Below, one piece after another: positions 39,101 through 49,312 of a stretch of 64,000 bases of DNA; positions within the stretch are counted from its first letter, which is position 1, and each line of letters opens with the position of its first letter. The stretch comes from Geosiphon pyriformis (taxonomy: Eukaryota > Glomeromycota > Glomeromycetes > Archaeosporales > Geosiphonaceae). The notes beneath the pieces were generated by a model that worked only from the letters and a program-made list of their open reading frames with translations, searched no databases and was not told where the DNA came from. The position numbers were made by a program, and so were the translations under genes. Where the stretch lies: positions 298,896 through 362,895 of the forward strand of contig JAAOMT010000029.1 in assembly GCA_016748015.1 (NCBI GenBank), in the 5' to 3' direction.

Positions 39101-40815
39101 GGTTTGGGGATTATCGACACCCAAGCCTCTTTCCAAGGCCCAGGAACAGATTCATGCTCCAAGCAAACATTCAAAAGCACTAAAAGCATATCCAAAACTG
39201 ATTTGTCGCAATGTTTCCACAACTCATTCGAGATACCAGAGAGACCAGCTGCTTTCCCATCAGGCAGGTTTAAAACGACATTAAACATCTCATCAAAATC
39301 AATTAGGCTCATTACACCAGAAAAAGTGTTATCAAAAACATACTCTAAAGGCTGATATTGGCGATCCCAGACACCAGTAACATCAGAAACTATATTGCGC
39401 TTCCTAGTCCATCTCTCCATGACTGCATCTACTTTGGCCTTTACTAGAGCAGGCTCCAAAACCAACTCATCATCAACAACCAGATGATCCAAAGTTACTT
39501 TGCAAAAAAGACGTTCCAACACACTCCTAATAGTATGACTTTTGTCCAATTCGAAACTCTCCATCCTCTTATTTATCGCCAATCTGATTTGAGATTCCCT
39601 AACTCACACTGCTTTTGACATTTTGGATGTGCGATAAGACTTTTTGACCATAGACAAAACTGACCGAATACCATTGAAGTGAGAACCTGATAGAAAGAGA
39701 GACTTCACCGCAGAAACATTGACTGAATCCAAACCTTCCTACCTGTCGAGCAAGGATGCAAACTCCACAATAGAATTCATATAAGATGCTCTAACTAACT
39801 TAGACACCAAGAGCTCAAGCTTGTGAAATTTGAACAAATCCTTGCTAAAAATTTTATCATATCCCTTGAACCACTTTTTCTTGAAAACTGCCTCAGCAGA
39901 CAGACACATCACTTTATGGAAAGCAACCTACATCGAATCCAAGTCCGAGCAGATTCTGGCTGCAAGAAAATTGTCATAAAACATAGCAGCATTTGCTGCC
40001 GTATCTTTCTTAAATTTGGCCCATTTAACATCATCCACACCTTTGCAATCGTACTTCCAGCAATTTCTATTTGCTTGCTTACGAACAGAATTCAACTGAA
40101 CATCGAGCAGACCACCCAAACCCACTAGCACTGAGACAGCCTGATGATCAGTATCAAAGTATTCCCCAACGCCAAACACGTCATGACCCACTACTGTATT
40201 GACCAGATTTGAAAAAACGAACATAAAATCAATTGTCTTAGCAACGCCCCGAGAATTGAACCAAGTCGGCAATTTCCCATGGGAGCTCCCACTCAAGGCA
40301 TTAACCAGACCCAAATCCAGACACTTTTTAAAACTTGCACACTTGTGAGAACCATCTTCATTGAAATCACCACCGAGAACAATAAAAGAAGATTCATTAA
40401 CAGCTTTTGCAATGAGAGAGTTGACTTTACCAGTCTGAGAGAACCAAACTGCTGAGGAAGCACCAGCATACAGATCCAGAATAGACACCAAAAGTTTATT
40501 TTTGAAAAGCAACTTAATGGACAAGAGCCGACCAGGCATCTCTGACACTTTACACACATGTTTTGCTAAAGAAGAGTTTATGACAACTGCAACACCAGCA
40601 CCCAGATATCCAGATTCCAAACCAGAGGTAAACACCCACACACTATCATATTTGTTGACAATCCATGGGCGAATTTTCTTTTTTAACTTTGATTCCGTAA
40701 AAATAGAAACTAAATTGTTCTTCTCCATATGCCAACAAATGACATCGTTCTGTTTCACAAGATTGTTCATACCTCTGATGTTGCAAGTAGCAATATTCTA
40801 AACCAGACTGTCCAT
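36127..40815 (-). pseudogene. LINE ORF2: APE endonuclease, RT, RNase H, CCHC finger; ten stops, no frameshift
   Basis: One frame of 1562 codons would nick the target, prime and copy the element RNA. Endonuclease (residues about 1-230): NIRG, TESK, LYAGAS, GGDFNEDG, TIDFMF and FDTDHQAV, the APE signature. RT (about 400-800): AAGLSGISNELWKHC, IIPKPYEWKG, FSPLLWCIFYDPL and the catalytic AFVDDTI near residue 770. RNase H (about 1135-1260): FTDGSL, EL[stop]AIALAL, LDSQAA, VRGHS with DNKCAD. C-terminal finger CLFCGDVEISDHVFSC near 1385. Stops at 40798 (codon 6), 39928, 39739, 39604, 38881, 38860, 38680, 38491, 37273 and 36868; each fits a single transition in a Gln, Arg or Trp codon. The start overlaps the ORF1 stop, suggesting reinitiation. 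Inactive now, but recently so. Confidence 0.9.
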
Positions 40816-42602
40816 TAAGAAGAAAAAGAATTTGAACCCGCCCCAAAACTGTCTACTTTGGCTGAAAGTCCCAGAACTGTTTCCATCAGACACTTTATGC
40901 TGTCTTCCAACTTGGATACCAAAGATACATCAAAAGACACTGCTCCCGCAACAATCTCACCACTAGTGGCTGCACCTGAACTCTCACTTATCACTATATT
41001 CACCCCTTGATTCTGTGATGAAAGGGTCACCAACGGCTGACATCCAGGGCTCGGCTGGGAAACCATTGGCCCAAGTGCATCTAATCTCTTAGCCAGCTTA
41101 TCCACCTGCTCTGCGAGGCTAGCGAGACTGCGCTCAAGAGCAGCAAACCTATTATTGACTTCCATCAAAACTGGCAGGGATGACACCAACTTCAAAGAGG
41201 AACCAGATTTCACTGAAGCATTTTGTCCAGAGAGAGGAGAAAAAGAAGACCCACTAGCAACCTTTGCCCAAGAGAGATCACCAAAAGAGACTGGACGAGC
41301 AACTAGAGCTGATTGCTTGGTGTAGATGAGTGCCAATTTGCTTTTATCTGTGTCTGACAGAACTCTATGCAAAGACAAACCTGAAGAAACTCTCTCACCA
41401 ATTGCACAGCCCAATGATATATGGCCTGATTTCTCACACTTGGCATACTTGGCCAAAACAAGACAAGACCAGTGTAGATTGGCGCACCTCAATACTGGTG
41501 TGGTTCCCATGATGGCCTTCAATAATTCAGCAGAATCAAAACAGACAACAGCACACCTAGCCCTAGCATACGTAACCGGATGACAATTAATAACACACGT
41601 CTTCTCACCCACAGAACCAATAAAATCCCAGATGTCATGAGCAGTCGTACCCATTGGCAGAGTATAGAGCAGTGCCCTATGCTGGTCCTTCGCGTCCCAT
41701 GATTCTTTGTCCAAATCTGATTTAGCCACCTGTACAGCATCCTTCCTGATTAAGATTAACCACTCTGTCACGACCAAATTGATGTGTTCTGATTGCTTAA
41801 ATTCTACCACAGCCTTCTGCCACAGCCCCACCAATTGCATCTTGATCGACTTAATTATCCCAAACTCAGAGAGCGCAGCATGCACAGTCTCAGCTGATGT
41901 TCTAACTGGAATTTTCTTCAACACTACAGTCTGATCTGAGCAACCAGCTGATCTCTTAAGATCAGTGTTTACTATAACATTTACACTAGTAGCCTTTTCA
42001 ATGGCTTTCATTAGACCCAATTCAGAAGTGAATGTTGCTCTGATGATCCCTGAGAATTTTGAGGGGGTAGATGCCTCCCCAAAACCATTAATACCAGAAA
42101 ATAATTTCCTTACCACTACAAGCTTTTCCTGAGAAGATTTACTGGCCACCTTATCCAAGCCAATATTCAATGCGAATGACTTCCTGACTGGAATATTGAC
42201 CAAATTTTTCATAGGAGAAGGGAGCTCAAGAGGAGCATCCAAGAGAATACCATCATTACTACCATCTTTTGAGAAGTCAATCTTTTCCAATAGTTTGCCC
42301 AACGCCTTTTTGGTTTTGACCTTTGAACTCGTAGGCATCTGATCATAATCTCCACCAGCCAGAGCTCCACCTTCACCATAATCAAAGCTGGTTTCCTCCA
42401 CCAGACACTCCTCTTCCATATCAACACTTTCAGACTCAGTAGTGTCTCCAGTCTCTGAACCCCATAAACAACCACCAGGAACTTCAGCAGCAACCCTTCT
42501 ATTATCAACATCCTCTGCCAACGCACCTTCTTTCCTCTTTTTCCTTGATACAACCACCTTAAAACCACTCTCAGAACCAGAAACTTTAGCAGTTTTTTTC
42601 AT
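40815..42602 (-). CDS. LINE ORF1, intact nucleic-acid-binding protein (595 aa)
   Basis: By family, ORF1 products coat element RNA and help form the RNP. Seen here: a basic N-terminus (RKKRK about residue 25), an acidic Ser/Glu stretch (about 50-95), and an RRM-like segment (about 220-300, VVLKKIPVRTSAETVHAALS then VEFKQSEH). A second similar fold starts at RALLYTLPMGTTAHDI (about 320-370) and leads to a retroviral-type zinc knuckle (about 385-398). The knuckle reads YAKCEKSGHISLGC, with Tyr where the first Cys of CX2CX4HX4C should be, so one ligand is missing (one G-to-A change would do it). A heptad-like segment FAALERSLASLAEQVDKLAK (about 486-505) may oligomerise. The ATG at 42602 follows a 143-nt 5' UTR, and the TAA overlaps the ORF2 ATG. 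It is the only open LINE frame of full length in the window. Confidence 0.88.
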   Translation of the reverse strand: MKKTAKVSGSESGFKVVVSRKKRKEGALAEDVDNRRVAAEVPGGCLWGSETGDTTESESVDMEEECLVEETSFDYGEGGALAGGDYDQMPTSSKVKTKKALGKLLEKIDFSKDGSNDGILLDAPLELPSPMKNLVNIPVRKSFALNIGLDKVASKSSQEKLVVVRKLFSGINGFGEASTPSKFSGIIRATFTSELGLMKAIEKATSVNVIVNTDLKRSAGCSDQTVVLKKIPVRTSAETVHAALSEFGIIKSIKMQLVGLWQKAVVEFKQSEHINLVVTEWLILIRKDAVQVAKSDLDKESWDAKDQHRALLYTLPMGTTAHDIWDFIGSVGEKTCVINCHPVTYARARCAVVCFDSAELLKAIMGTTPVLRCANLHWSCLVLAKYAKCEKSGHISLGCAIGERVSSGLSLHRVLSDTDKSKLALIYTKQSALVARPVSFGDLSWAKVASGSSFSPLSGQNASVKSGSSLKLVSSLPVLMEVNNRFAALERSLASLAEQVDKLAKRLDALGPMVSQPSPGCQPLVTLSSQNQGVNIVISESSGAATSGEIVAGAVSFDVSLVSKLEDSIKCLMETVLGLSAKVDSFGAGSNSFSS

Positions 42603-42745
42603 AACAGCAATAACAAAGCCAACAGTGGCCTCGTAATCGAAGAACGGTTTTGATTTATTGTACTGAATGGTAAAAAACTTCTTTTGGAAAAACTTTTGAC
42701 TTTTTTTCAGGAATTTTGGACAAAGGAGAGAAAGAAGTTTTTTTG

Positions 42746-42754
42746 GTATTATTT
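42746..42754. repeat. Target-site duplication of the LINE (right copy)
   Basis: GTATTATTT, the partner of 35989-35997. In gypsy D it covers the two codons of the RT catalytic Asp pair (now both Asn). Confidence 0.75.
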
Positions 42755-45700
42755 AAGTAAATTATTACTGATTTTCATTATAAACAATTTTCATTAGCTA
42801 TTAAAAAGTAACTGAAGTATTGATTAAATCAAAAAGCATAATATCAAATTTAAAGTTTCTTTTTTTGGTGGTAAATACTGTCTTCTTTTTGTTAACTGGA
42901 TTTATAGTTATTTGTCAGTATTTACTATTTAAATCTAATGTAAAAAACTATTTCTTTTTTTCAAAAGCATTAAATAATTTTTGGATCTATGGAGTTGGAT
43001 AATTGTCTCCATGAATAATATTGTTAAGCTTTTTATAATTCACACAAAAGTGGATTTTTTCATTTTTTTTCCAAATAAGTATTACTAATAATAACTATAG
43101 ACTTATTAATAATTAAATTAATCTATTGTTTAACATATAATTGATTTTTTAACAAATAATTTTATGATTAGTAAGTGGTACTTAATATGTTCTTTGTTTA
43201 ATTGGCATTAAATTTTCAGTTTTAATTTGGTGTTAAATGATATCAGTTTTGTCAAATTTATTTTTACCTGCAAAAATATTAGCAAAATTGTTGAGTAATA
43301 GCTTAAGTTGTATACATTAAAGTGAATCTAAATTTTTTAAGTTTATTTGCTCTAATTGTTTTGGTTATAGCAAATAATATTTGTTTTATCCATAAATTGT
43401 TTATAATATAATGTCTACATATCTACAAAGTTGTAAAAAATTTGAAATGATGGTTGATGCTTAATTCTCAACTTTAGTGTTTAAGTATTTGATAATGATT
43501 TTGTTTGGTATTTTTATTGAATCTTTAATTGTATTGTATATTAGAATTTTAATATTGTTATCAGTAGAATTTTAACTATTAATTAGCATAAAATTACCAT
43601 TTTAATTTCTATTATTAATTAATATATATTATTATCATTTCAATTATCACTTATTATTTAATTAAATTATCAAATATTATTATTTAATTAATAATCTGAT
43701 TTGTATCATAGAAATTAAAATAATCAAATTACACAATACCCTAAACCATTTAATATTTAGAAATTTGCCGAAATTAACAGAAATTGGTCGAAATAATCAA
43801 TAATTTGTAAAAATAACTTGTAGTTTGCCAAAATATATCTTTAGTTTGCTAAAATTAGAGCAAAAAGAAAAGTGCAAGTTCAAAAACTAGTATTACAACA
43901 AGTTGTATAAAAAAAGAACTTCTTTCTTCAAAAAATGTATCTTACCATAGTATTTTACTCTTTAGATATCTTAATTAGAAACAAATTATCTCTTACATAT
44001 CTTTACAAAAATAAAAATAAAAATTAAATATTCGAAAACCAAATCCTTAATTATTACACTTGAAATTTTTTTAAAACAACTAACATTTTGAAATTGATTA
44101 GCTACCAATTTCAGTAATCTGTTAATAACTCCAGACTTGGATAGAAAACGTTTCTCTTGACACAATTCTATTTCTTTTACTTTTTTTTTCTTTTTTTATT
44201 ATAATTATTAAAGTAATCTACAAACCAGATTCTTGTAGAAGAGTTGACTTTTACAGCAAAGTAACTACACATTTTTAGTAAGCTTCTAAACAAGCAATTT
44301 CTGGAAAAGAGTTGATATTTACTACAATATAATTATACAAAGTAACTGGCATGAAATTGACCATTCCATTTATAAGCCTAGCAGTTCAAATTATAGGAGA
44401 TTATTAAAGATAAATTCAGTTATTAGAGGTCCAACTACTTCCAAAAAAATATGAATTTACAACCAATAGGCATTAACAACATTTAAGAAAAGAGACCAAA
44501 AACCTTCAATAACAATGTGTTTATGGTTTTTGGCTAATATATATAGATTAGTAAGCCAATTTTTTCTGACTTACAAATAGTAAGATTTATTTTAAAAATT
44601 TGGAGTTAAATTTTTACTCTTTTTTTAATAACTAATATATACTAATTATATGATAAGATAGAAATTGATTAATTGGTAAAGATAATTTTTTTTTAATTAA
44701 TGGTTTTTTTTCTATTATATTAACTGGTATTCTTATTTTATCTATAGATCTAAATTTATTTATCTTTTTTGTTGTTATTCCTAATTTTTCTCTTTTTTTT
44801 ACTGATACTAATTAAGTTATTTTTATCAAAAACAGAAATATTGCTTATGCTATCTTTTTATTTAGTTCAATTGTATATGCTTTTTCTGATTTATTTTGTA
44901 GTATTATAATAATATTTCCTACATATTCTGTGTTAATTATTCTTTCTTTAATATTAATTCTTTTTTTTCACTAAACTAAATTTAGATACTAATTTGTACT
45001 ATTATTATTGTCAGAATTTTCAGTATTAATTCTATACTGGTGTATAAATAAAGTTCCAATTGAATGGCAGTTTTTTTTGAATATTGGAGATCAAACTCTG
45101 TTTTAGTATTATGCATATATTTTAACATAATATTTTTATTATTATTATTAAATTATTTAAGTTTTTGTTTCTTTGAAAAATTTGGAAGCACAATATATTG
45201 TTTGGAATTGTAATTAGAATTTAAATTATTATTATTATTGTTGCTATCATAAACAGTATTGGAATTATTGTTATTATTATTATCAAAATTTAAATTAAGA
45301 TTATATTTTAATTTTAATTCCAAAGTGCAACTGCTGATTGGTTTTTTTCTTCAGAAATTGAATAGATTATGCATAATAATAGATTGTAAATAAAAGCACA
45401 ATTATTACAATATTTAAAATCACTAGAAATTAAATAATATTTACAGAGTTTAGTGTTTAATTGTTTTAAATACTGTTTTTGTTCTTCTTAAATAAGTGCT
45501 AAATCTTATTAATGTTTATAAAATTGTTTTAAATTACTTAAAAAGTCAAAAAAAATGTCTGAATTTGGGATAAAAATAATTTTAACAGATTCTGATAGAT
45601 TAGTTTTAATTGCCAATATCTTACTAAATGAAGTGTCTTTAACTTTGGCATTTGTTATTTGTTAGATTTTGTCTTTATTGTATAGATAACTATCTAAATA

Positions 45701-46240
45701 TAAAAGAATTCTATTTTATATGATGTTGAAAAACATTTCTTTGCTTATTCAATTGCTAATAAAAATTATGTATTAATACAATGTATCACATATTTTTCTA
45801 TAATCAAAAATGTCATTCTATATTTTTTTGTTAAATAGTGTTTCTTTACAAGCTAAACAAGACTTATTGTCTTATTTTTTTTGTTGTTTTGAATATTTAA
45901 AATGTTTTTAGTAATATGCTTTGCAATAATAACAGATATATGTTTCATATTTTTTTTTGCACAAAATTCAAACTTCCATAGATGAAAGCTTTTTCTTATA
46001 GTTTTTGTATTTAAGTAAAATATAGAGTGGTTGTTTTCTTGGCTTTAGTATTAAATATAAAATATTTTAATAATTAAATGTTTCTTCTATAATAATAATA
46101 CTTTGAAATTTGTTTTTTTCTTTTTCTTTTCTCTTGTCATTCCAAGAGAATATTGGTGGTAACATGTTGTATTTATTTTTAATCCATAAAACTTAATAGG
46201 CTTTGTAAGTAGGTTTTTTTTTTTTAAGTTTAATTAATGA
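42755..46240 (-). pseudogene. Gypsy D RT N-part, dUTPase and Cys-rich region, decayed and split
   Basis: Minus-strand continuation of D beyond the LINE: RT fingers/palm (42755-43150), the pre-RT linker (to 43555), then a family-2 solo LTR, then the linker (44515-44750) and dUTPase (about 44750-45135). Next are the Asn-rich spacer and a zinc-ribbon-like part (about 45200-45480), then the Cys-rich module (about 45840-45990), up to 46240 where gypsy B begins. Alignment to B' (58360-60990) is continuous once the LTR is removed. No frame longer than about 60 codons survives. Confidence 0.68.
43556..44514 (+). repeat. Solo LTR of gypsy family 2 inside D
   Basis: 959 bp starting TGTTATCAG and ending CAATAACA. 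It aligns along its length with the minus-strand LTR at 61715-62704. D sequence stops before it at AATAT and resumes after it at ATGTG, giving a 4-bp duplication (ATAT/ATGT, one G/A difference). A TATA-like TATAAAAAAAG lies at 43906-43916. No internal family-2 sequence adjoins, so it is a solo LTR. Confidence 0.82.
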
Positions 46241-47102
46241 TATTACTCATAAAAAGAAAACAGATATAGAAAAATAGTAGACCAATAAGAAAGTAGTAGT
46301 TAGCATGTGAGCATATTGCTTAGCAATATAGAGCAATATCAGAAATCATGGCATATTGCTCAGCAATGTGGAGCAATATCAAGAAAATATGGCATATTGC
46401 TTAGCAATATGAGCATTGCTTGAGAAATTATAGCATATTGTTTGAGAAATTATAGCACATTGCTTGAGAATGTGAGTGATCTTATAAAACCCAAATTATG
46501 TATATATAGTAGTAGCATTAGAAATAGAAAAGACAGACCTCTTAGTTTAGATTTTATCTAAGCAACCTTTCAATTTAAAAATATTAATAAATAATTATTC
46601 TCTATCTCAAATTCACTCCTATTATCAACCTTTCATGTTGATATTAATTGATACTTAATCATACTGGAACAATAGCTCTTAATCACGGCTATTGATGGAA
46701 TATTAACTTGTAATTGCTTTTGTTTATTTTCTTTTATTTTTTTTTTATTTCTTTGTTTTATTAATTAATTAAAGATTAAGCACTGAGTTATTAATGTCAA
46801 AGATAGTCTGATAAAAGACCCCAAAGAAAGGATATAAGAATTATATATATTAACAAATAGCTTACCAGAAGGGCATCTTTGCTAGATTACTGGCCACTAT
46901 GCTGAGAAAAAAATTCGACAGAATTGTAATTTCAAGAGGCTACTAGGAAGACAACAATTAAATCTCTGTCTATTATACAAAGAACTCTATAATGAAAACT
47001 TCAGATCAACAAAATCTTTAGAAACCAATATCAATATAGCAATTGAGCACTAAGTTACAGGTTTGTTATTTGATTTGAGACCCCAAATAACCATCTGTAA
47101 CA
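46241..47102 (+). repeat. 5' LTR of gypsy B
   Basis: 862 bp from TATTACTCAT to ATCTGTAACA. 46310-46480 is a run of imperfect 45-60-bp repeats with palindromic cores such as ATTGCTTAGCAAT and ATTGCTCAGCAAT. The TATA-like box is at 46497. A T-rich block precedes a U5-like part that is strongly shared with the other LTRs. Confidence 0.88.
46497..46509 (+). promoter_or_regulatory. TATA-like box in LTR of gypsy B
   Basis: TATGTATATATAG followed by TAGTAGCATTAGAAATAG, the same conserved block as in the other family-1 LTRs. Confidence 0.5.
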
Positions 47103-47104
47103 TT

Positions 47105-47122
47105 TGGTGCTCCCTGTAAAGT
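47105..47122 (+). other. Primer binding site of gypsy B
   Basis: TGGTGCTCCCTGTAAAGT begins 2 bp after the LTR and is nearly the same as in element A. TGG pairs with a tRNA CCA end; the tRNA was not identified. Confidence 0.55.
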
Positions 47123-47163
47123 ATAATTCTACAGAAAACCAGCACCAACAGCAATCATTCAAA

Positions 47164-48960
47164 AGTAGCAGAATCAGAAATTATAGGGACAAACCATTTA
47201 AGATTCGCCAAATTCTTGTTTCAACAGTACAGCCAACAATTAGGATTAAACAATAATTATTTCTCAGTGGAATCAGTCTTTAACTTTTACATCAATGATA
47301 AAATCACAGACTGCTTAGGAGGAACAGTTAACATTGAATCTGCAAGAGAAAACTTCTATACAGAATTGTTTCAACATACCAGCTTATCAAGAAACTACAG
47401 TTTTACACCAATCATCAGGGAAATCAATTAAACCATTGAAAGGTACACACAACAACAATTCCCTATCACCTATGCAAACAAAAGCAAAAGAAGGTTGCAA
47501 ACACCAGTAGTAACACCAAAAATACAACCATCTACTTGAAAAAAAACCAAAGTTGAATTACCAACAAACTTATCATACCATTATATACCTAGAAGTGCCA
47601 TTAACATCACATCAACAGACATATCCATATCAACTATGACATCAACATTTGGACAATTTCCATTCCAGAGTAAACAAAAGAAAGAAAATTTTCTAGAACC
47701 ATATGGTGCATATTTTGAAGGATTCAAGTCACAATTGCCAATGTCATTAGGACTTTGATCTCCACCACCTTAACCCGATTTTGGAATTGCGAGTCCTTGG
47801 GAAATAATGGGATTGGAAGGAGAACAGGAAAAAGAGGAAGAAGAATTTGAAGATTAAGAATTTACTTACCAGAACTCAATTCCAGAAAACCTGGAAATTG
47901 AAATCCTGAATCTACAAATTCAGCAAAATCTAAACTTAGAAAATCCAAAAATCAGAACTCAGAATATTCAAACACTGCCAAATCAAGACAATTCAAATCC
48001 TGAGTTAGTTAATCAACAAAACTTACCTCCAATAATTGTCATTGATTAGCTACCAGCTGAACCGATTTAATCACAACAAATACCACTACAGCAACCACAA
48101 CAGCTGTTTCAACAGCCACAACAACAACTTTAACAACCAAACTTGGATCCAATGGCCTATGCTCCAATAGCAAAACTCAAGAAGTTCATTGGCAAAGAGA
48201 ACGACACCCAAATATGGCTTAACAACGTTGAAAAGGCTATCATGGCCAATAAATAAAACAATGTGAGAGCACTTCAAGCCATCCTTTATTTCTTGCAAAA
48301 TACTACTGACTCATGGTATCAAAGTTTAGCCACCAAACTTCAAACATTCCAGGAATTTAAAGTTGTATTCTTAGGATATTTCAGTAATAATAACAGCATT
48401 AATTATCTAGCAAATACTTTTACCACTATCAAACAAAGAGAAAATAAAGCAATTACTACTTACTTAGGACACTTCCACAGAAATCTGCACCAAATTCAGG
48501 CCATACAGGCTGATTATTTCACAGTGCCACAAATTTTGAATCAATTTATTAGAGGTCTGCACAGCAGCATCTTTCAATACATACACTTCATGCATCCAGC
48601 AGACCTCCAAGCCGCAGTTACAAATGCCAGAGATTTTAAAGCAGCTGAACTCGAAGCTAACCATGCCCAAACCATTAATCTAGTAATGAATAGATTATCT
48701 GAATTGGATTCCAAATTGAAACAATTTAGTGATTCCATCAATCAGAAATTAGAGGGATACTTAGCAGACAATTATGCAATTTATCAATCACCACAATAAC
48801 ACAATAATTCCAAAAACGCAAATTGTTTTCAGAATCAATTGTGTCCAACATCCTCGACCAATCAACAGTGGCAGCAGGAGACATGTGCTTGCCACTATTG
48901 TAGTAAACAAAGACATTTACAGTTTGAATGCTGTAAATGGCTAAATAAACAAAAATCAGA
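47164..48960 (+). pseudogene. Gag of gypsy B, few breaks
   Basis: It begins VAESEIIGTNHLRFAK. The open piece 47216-47431 (FQQYSQQLGLNNNYFS) is followed by FTPIIREIN and a Pro/Gln-rich linker (47850-48140). The Gag core is IAKLKKFIGKENDTQIWLNN, then the 178-codon frame 48263-48799 with ANTFTTIKQRENKAITTYLG and LHSSIFQYIHFMHPADLQ. The nucleocapsid knuckle at about 48888-48930 is CHYCSKQRHLQFEC, a full CX2CX4HX4C. Breaks are single-codon stops. Gag and Pol appear to be in separate or adjoining frames; the exact junction is not resolvable because of the stops. Confidence 0.78.
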
Positions 48961-49312
48961 CTATCAGTATTGAAACTCTGATTACTGACTACAAACTCAG
49001 AATTATGTTAGTAATCAATCACCAGAACTGTATTAACCGAATTACCTACTTATAACACAACAGCCAATCTATTAACTGCCAATTTATCAGCCAACAACAC
49101 CCACCAGTTATTAACTGCAGCCCCAATCCATTTATCAGCCACAGCCTCAAGTAATTTATCAGTCCCAACAAATTCAAACACAGCCACAGAACTTATCTTA
49201 AAACGGAACCCAAAGACCAAGATTGACCCAACAGAGCTGGGGATTATTGATGGTGGTCTATTAAACAATTTCCAGTTTCATAGCACAACCATTAAGATCT
49301 CGACAATAGAAT

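Larger units (their letters stand above)
35998..42745 (-). mobile_element. Young, nearly complete LINE (copy 4) inside gypsy D
   Basis: A 6.75-kb non-LTR retrotransposon on the minus strand with GC content visibly higher than its surroundings. From its 5' end: a short 5' UTR (42603-42745), ORF1 intact for 595 codons (42602-40815), ORF2 overlapping by TAATG (40815-36127), a 3' UTR of about 130 bp, and a tail of TAAATAAATAAAT units at 35998-36013. The domain order ORF1 / APE endonuclease / RT / RNase H / CCHC resembles the I/Tad-like broad group of LINEs. ORF2 has ten in-frame stops and no frameshift. The element serves as the reference for all other LINE copies in the window. Confidence 0.92.
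32197..46240 (-). mobile_element. Old gypsy element D (family 1), interrupted by a LINE, a solo LTR and gypsy B
   Basis: Minus-strand element colinear with B' (54515-61714) in pieces: 3' LTR 32197-33003, internal 33004-35997, then LINE 35998-42745 inserted, internal 42746-43555, then a solo LTR of family 2, internal 44515-46240, where gypsy B starts. The pieces join in register when the inserts are removed, the main evidence for one nested element. It carries far more AT drift than the copies inserted into it. An extra partial LTR lies at 33319-33630, with a local deletion of internal sequence relative to B' (about 55700-55940 there). Confidence 0.82.

Noticed and set aside
36127-40815. A reassigned genetic code (TAA/TAG = Gln, TGA = Trp/Arg) could explain in-frame stops
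   Set aside because: ORF1 and the acyltransferase gene use ordinary Gln and Trp codons and end at normal stops. Sibling copies have sense codons at the stop positions, and TGA would have to mean both Arg and Trp.
46310-46480. Regularly repeated palindromic units resembling a CRISPR array
   Set aside because: The units are imperfect, lie inside an LTR between its conserved ends, recur at the same place in other LTRs, and the context is eukaryotic.
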